This document shows positions 61,739 to 64,000 of a stretch of DNA of 64,000 nucleotides, piece after piece (the stretch's first letter is position 1; every line of letters starts with the position of its first letter). The DNA is from Lysinibacillus sp. B2A1 (GTDB taxonomy: Bacteria; Bacillota; Bacilli; Bacillales_A; Planococcaceae): contig CP027224.1 in NCBI GenBank assembly GCA_002973635.1, positions 196,501 through 260,500 of the forward strand, given 5' to 3'. The translations under genes and the position numbers were made by a program. The notes beneath the pieces are model-generated. The model saw only the letters and a program-made list of their open reading frames with translations. It made no database searches and was not told the origin of the DNA.

Positions 61739-63136
61739 TCATACCCAGCCAAATGCTCGAACAATTGTTGCAATTAGCCATGTTACACCGATAGCGATAG
61801 CAGTTGGAATTAAGAATGACATAAATGTCCATTTTGAACTCTTTGTTTCTTTGTAAATATTCACCAAAGTGGTTCCACATGGGAAGTGTAGGAGTGAGAA
61901 AAGCATCATATTTAAAGCTGTCAGCCACGTCCAGCCTTGATCGATAAATACTTGCTTAAGCTTCGATAAATCCTCAATTTCAAGCATAGCTCCCTGAGAT
62001 AAATAAGCCATGATAAGGATAGGTATAACAATTTCATTAGCGGGTAGTCCCAGAATAAAGGCAGCCATAATAAAGCCATCCATACCTAAAGCCTGACCAA
62101 ATGGATCTAAAAAGTTCACAAAGTGCATTAGAATACTTGTATCACCAATGTATATATTAGCGAAAATCCAAGTCAAAATAGAGGCTGGTGCTGCAACGAT
62201 AACCGCTCTTTTTAACACATTCCATGCTTTATCGATACTTGCTCGCAAAATCGTATTCCAAAACTTTGGTCTTCGGAATGGTGGAAGCTCTAGCGTGTAA
62301 TGAGTAGGTACACCTTTTAAAGCCGTTTTAGAAAGTGCCCAAGATACCGTTAATGTTACAACTACGCCAAGCAAAACAAATCCTATTAAAATGGCCGCTG
62401 TCATAAATGTGCCAGCTGCTCCTGTAAAACCAGTTACCATAAAGAGCGAGGCTAATAAAATTAGCGTTGGCCATCTCCCGTTACAAGGAACAAAATTATT
62501 GGTTAAAATCGCTAACATTCGTTCACGAGGGGATTCTATAATTCTAGTAGATAGAATGGCTGCCGCATTACAGCCAAAGCCCATAGCCATTGTTAAAGAC
62601 TGCTTTCCATGTCCACCTGCTCGTTTAAATAAACGGTCCATGTTAAATGCAACCCGAGGTAAGTATCCATAGTTTTCTAGTAATGCAAAGATAGGAAAGA
62701 AGATAGCCATTGGTGGTAGCATCACACTAATCACCCAGCCAGTTCCTCTAAACAGCCCAAGGACTAAAACACCATGGAGCCACTCAGGCGCGTGCATTGC
62801 TTCAAAAAGGTATGTGAGCTTACTCTCTAGGTAGCCAAATAAACTTGCTAGCATATCGGATGGAATATTTGCCCCAGCAATCGTAATATAAAAAATAGTG
62901 CCTAGCATAAGCAGCATAATTGGGAATCCCCAAATACGAGATGTGAAAATTTCATCTAATTTATCGGATCGGTAAAGAGCGGTATGCTGTTGTGACACCA
63001 CCTTATTACATAAGGATCTACTTTTTGCATATATATCGCTAACGATCTCATCCCGAATGTCCTCGTTCGAAACTTCCTTTACTTCAGCTAAAATCTCCTT
63101 TAAGGAGCTATGATTTAACACTGACCGGGATTCCAT
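61739..63136 (-). CDS. feoB: FeoB permease part (separate gene)
   Basis: A 465-residue membrane protein equal to the C-terminal two-thirds of FeoB. A short cytoplasmic linker (LNHSSLKEILAEV... SDKLDEIFTSRIWGFPIM) leads to the first Gate (nucleoside-recognition) domain (VLGLFRGTGWVISVMLPPMAIFFPIFALLENYGYLPR, GFGCNAAAI) and the second Gate region (GLPANEIVIPILIMAYLS, LLHFPCGTTLV), where the conserved Cys residues implicated in Fe(II) transfer are visible. It imports ferrous iron. It has its own ATG with GAGGTGAG 5 bp upstream and overlaps the GTPase gene by 29 bp in another frame. Such two-gene FeoB is annotated in several Bacillaceae; a frameshift in a single gene is the alternative. Confidence 0.88.
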   Translation of the reverse strand: MESRSVLNHSSLKEILAEVKEVSNEDIRDEIVSDIYAKSRSLCNKVVSQQHTALYRSDKLDEIFTSRIWGFPIMLLMLGTIFYITIAGANIPSDMLASLFGYLESKLTYLFEAMHAPEWLHGVLVLGLFRGTGWVISVMLPPMAIFFPIFALLENYGYLPRVAFNMDRLFKRAGGHGKQSLTMAMGFGCNAAAILSTRIIESPRERMLAILTNNFVPCNGRWPTLILLASLFMVTGFTGAAGTFMTAAILIGFVLLGVVVTLTVSWALSKTALKGVPTHYTLELPPFRRPKFWNTILRASIDKAWNVLKRAVIVAAPASILTWIFANIYIGDTSILMHFVNFLDPFGQALGMDGFIMAAFILGLPANEIVIPILIMAYLSQGAMLEIEDLSKLKQVFIDQGWTWLTALNMMLFSLLHFPCGTTLVNIYKETKSSKWTFMSFLIPTAIAIGVTWLIATIVRAFGWV

Positions 63137-63833
63137 TTGTGCTCACCTCTCGCTGTCTATTATTGCTATGATTGTGTAGCTTTACTATTAAATCCTCATC
63201 TCCATCAAGTAAGCGAAGGGCAACCCATCTTGAGGGATATTTATCATCAAAATAGCCATTAAGTTTAGATTCTATTTTGCATATTGCTTCCTCAATCTCT
63301 CTTGAATAGGTCATACGATAGGGAGTTGTAATGATCTGCCCATTGACGAGCTGATTTAATGTATCCAACAATTGATCAATTCCTTTTTTATTTCTTGCTG
63401 ATATTTTGACAACAGGGACTCCTAACTCGCGTGCCAATTTCTTTTCATCAATCCGAATACCCTTCTTCTCAGCTTCATCTATTAAATTGATACATATAAT
63501 GACATTGTCGGTCATTTCTAATACCTGTAGTGCAAGATTTAAATTTCTTTCTAAAGAAGTTGCATCAAGCACGACAATCGTTGCATCAGGCTGATCAAAA
63601 ATAATATAATCTCTTGCCACTTCTTCATCTGTTGAATTGGAGAATAGAGAGTAGGTTCCTGGTAAATCAACAAGTACATATTGTTCCCTTTTGTGTTCAA
63701 AGGAGCCTTCAGCATGAACAACTGTTTTTCCTGGCCAGTTTCCAGTATGCTGTTTCAATCCTGTTAAAGTATTAAACAATGTACTTTTGCCTGTATTCGG
63801 ATTACCTGCTAAAGCTATTTTATTTACTCTCAT
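63108..63833 (-). CDS. feoB: FeoB GTPase part (separate gene)
   Basis: A 241-residue soluble G protein: G1 GNPNTGKST (about 10-18), switch Thr in GKTVV, G3 DLPGTYSL, a G4 INLIDE in place of the usual NxxD (N-L-I-D), G5 ISARNKKG, then a helical GDI-like domain (about 175-220; WVALRLLDGDEDLI). It lacks any membrane segment and must act with the product of the next gene. The ATG overlaps the feoA stop by one base (TAATG). GTP hydrolysis gates Fe(II) import. Confidence 0.93.
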   Translation of the reverse strand: MRVNKIALAGNPNTGKSTLFNTLTGLKQHTGNWPGKTVVHAEGSFEHKREQYVLVDLPGTYSLFSNSTDEEVARDYIIFDQPDATIVVLDATSLERNLNLALQVLEMTDNVIICINLIDEAEKKGIRIDEKKLARELGVPVVKISARNKKGIDQLLDTLNQLVNGQIITTPYRMTYSREIEEAICKIESKLNGYFDDKYPSRWVALRLLDGDEDLIVKLHNHSNNRQREVSTNGIPVSVKS

Positions 63834-64000
63834 TATTGTTCCCCCCTTACAATTACGCCCAAAATCTTAGAGCTTTCATCATTACGTAAAGCAATAGTCG
63901 TATTACTAACACGGTATGCGACTGGATCTCCTAAAGGACTTTTGCGAAGAACCGAGATTTCGGCTCCTTTCACAAAGCCTAAATCTAGTAATCTTCTTCT
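63833..64000 (-). CDS. feoA: FeoA (5' part beyond the window)
   Basis: The last 55 residues of a FeoA-like SH3-fold protein: [20 protein letters not shown], then [18 protein letters not shown] and a short tail with the stop at 63833-63835. FeoA binds FeoB and supports ferrous iron uptake. The frame is open to the window edge, so the start lies outside. AGGGGGG near its end serves as the ribosome binding site of the GTPase gene. Confidence 0.92.
   Translation of the reverse strand, partial: RRRLLDLGFVKGAEISVLRKSPLGDPVAYRVSNTTIALRNDESSKILGVIVRGEQ

Overview
The window comes from a low-GC Gram-positive member of the Bacillaceae, most likely Lysinibacillus or a close relative. I infer this from the AT-rich codon use, strong AGGAGG-type ribosome binding sites, frequent TTG/GTG starts, SLH-domain surface proteins, lipoprotein signals, and genes resembling Bacillus YxdLM-YxeA, YvbH, Btr, BesA and BsaA. 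No rRNA, tRNA, CRISPR array, prophage or intact insertion sequence was seen.

Layout. 1-4.2 kb: the 3' part of a giant SLH-anchored surface protein. 4.2-6 kb: an orphan response regulator and a membrane-linked phosphoesterase. 6-9.6 kb: a four-gene operon pairing a Tat-exported GMC dehydrogenase with its own TatA and TatC. 9.9-13.6 kb: a chemoreceptor, an AlaX-type editing protein and a small acidic protein. 13.6-14.6 kb: hairpins and a frameshifted membrane-protein gene. 14.6-17.6 kb: VanZ/RDD protein, CoA-disulfide-reductase-like flavoprotein, glutathione peroxidase. 17.8-23 kb: a YxdLM-YxeA-like peptide-stress ABC module with a convergent two-component system. 23-29.6 kb: ECF sigma factor with DUF4179 regulator, YvbH-like protein, acetamidase-family protein, HPP membrane protein, and an unrecognised 494-residue protein. 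29.65-30.46 kb: two related repeat elements in inverted orientation. 30.5-39.7 kb: CoA transferase, CAP-domain protein, diguanylate cyclase, a candidate structured RNA, and a 1440-residue SLH protein.

39.8-61.7 kb is the remarkable part: an iron/siderophore sensing island of about 22 kb. It has eight AraC-family regulator genes, eleven FeuA-type substrate-binding (SBP) domains, two MFS transporters and a trilactone-esterase-like hydrolase, with thirteen Fur-box-like sites outside the genes, but no FecCD-type permease or ATPase. Three long ORFs join an AraC regulator in frame to a complete lipoprotein (positive N-terminus, hydrophobic core, lipobox Cys, SBP). At each junction the DNA also carries a Fur box, a promoter-like -10, a ribosome binding site and an internal ATG. 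Each ORF could therefore yield a long membrane-anchored regulator-receptor and a free iron-regulated lipoprotein. Three other regulators are Btr-like AraC-SBP fusions without a signal sequence, each next to a lipoprotein that seems to be its extracytoplasmic counterpart. Two PchR-like regulators complete the set.

61.7-64 kb: feoA (partial) and a feoB divided into GTPase and permease genes, giving ferrous iron uptake next to ferric-siderophore sensing. I infer that the island lets the cell recognise many siderophores, mostly xenosiderophores, feeding a permease encoded elsewhere.
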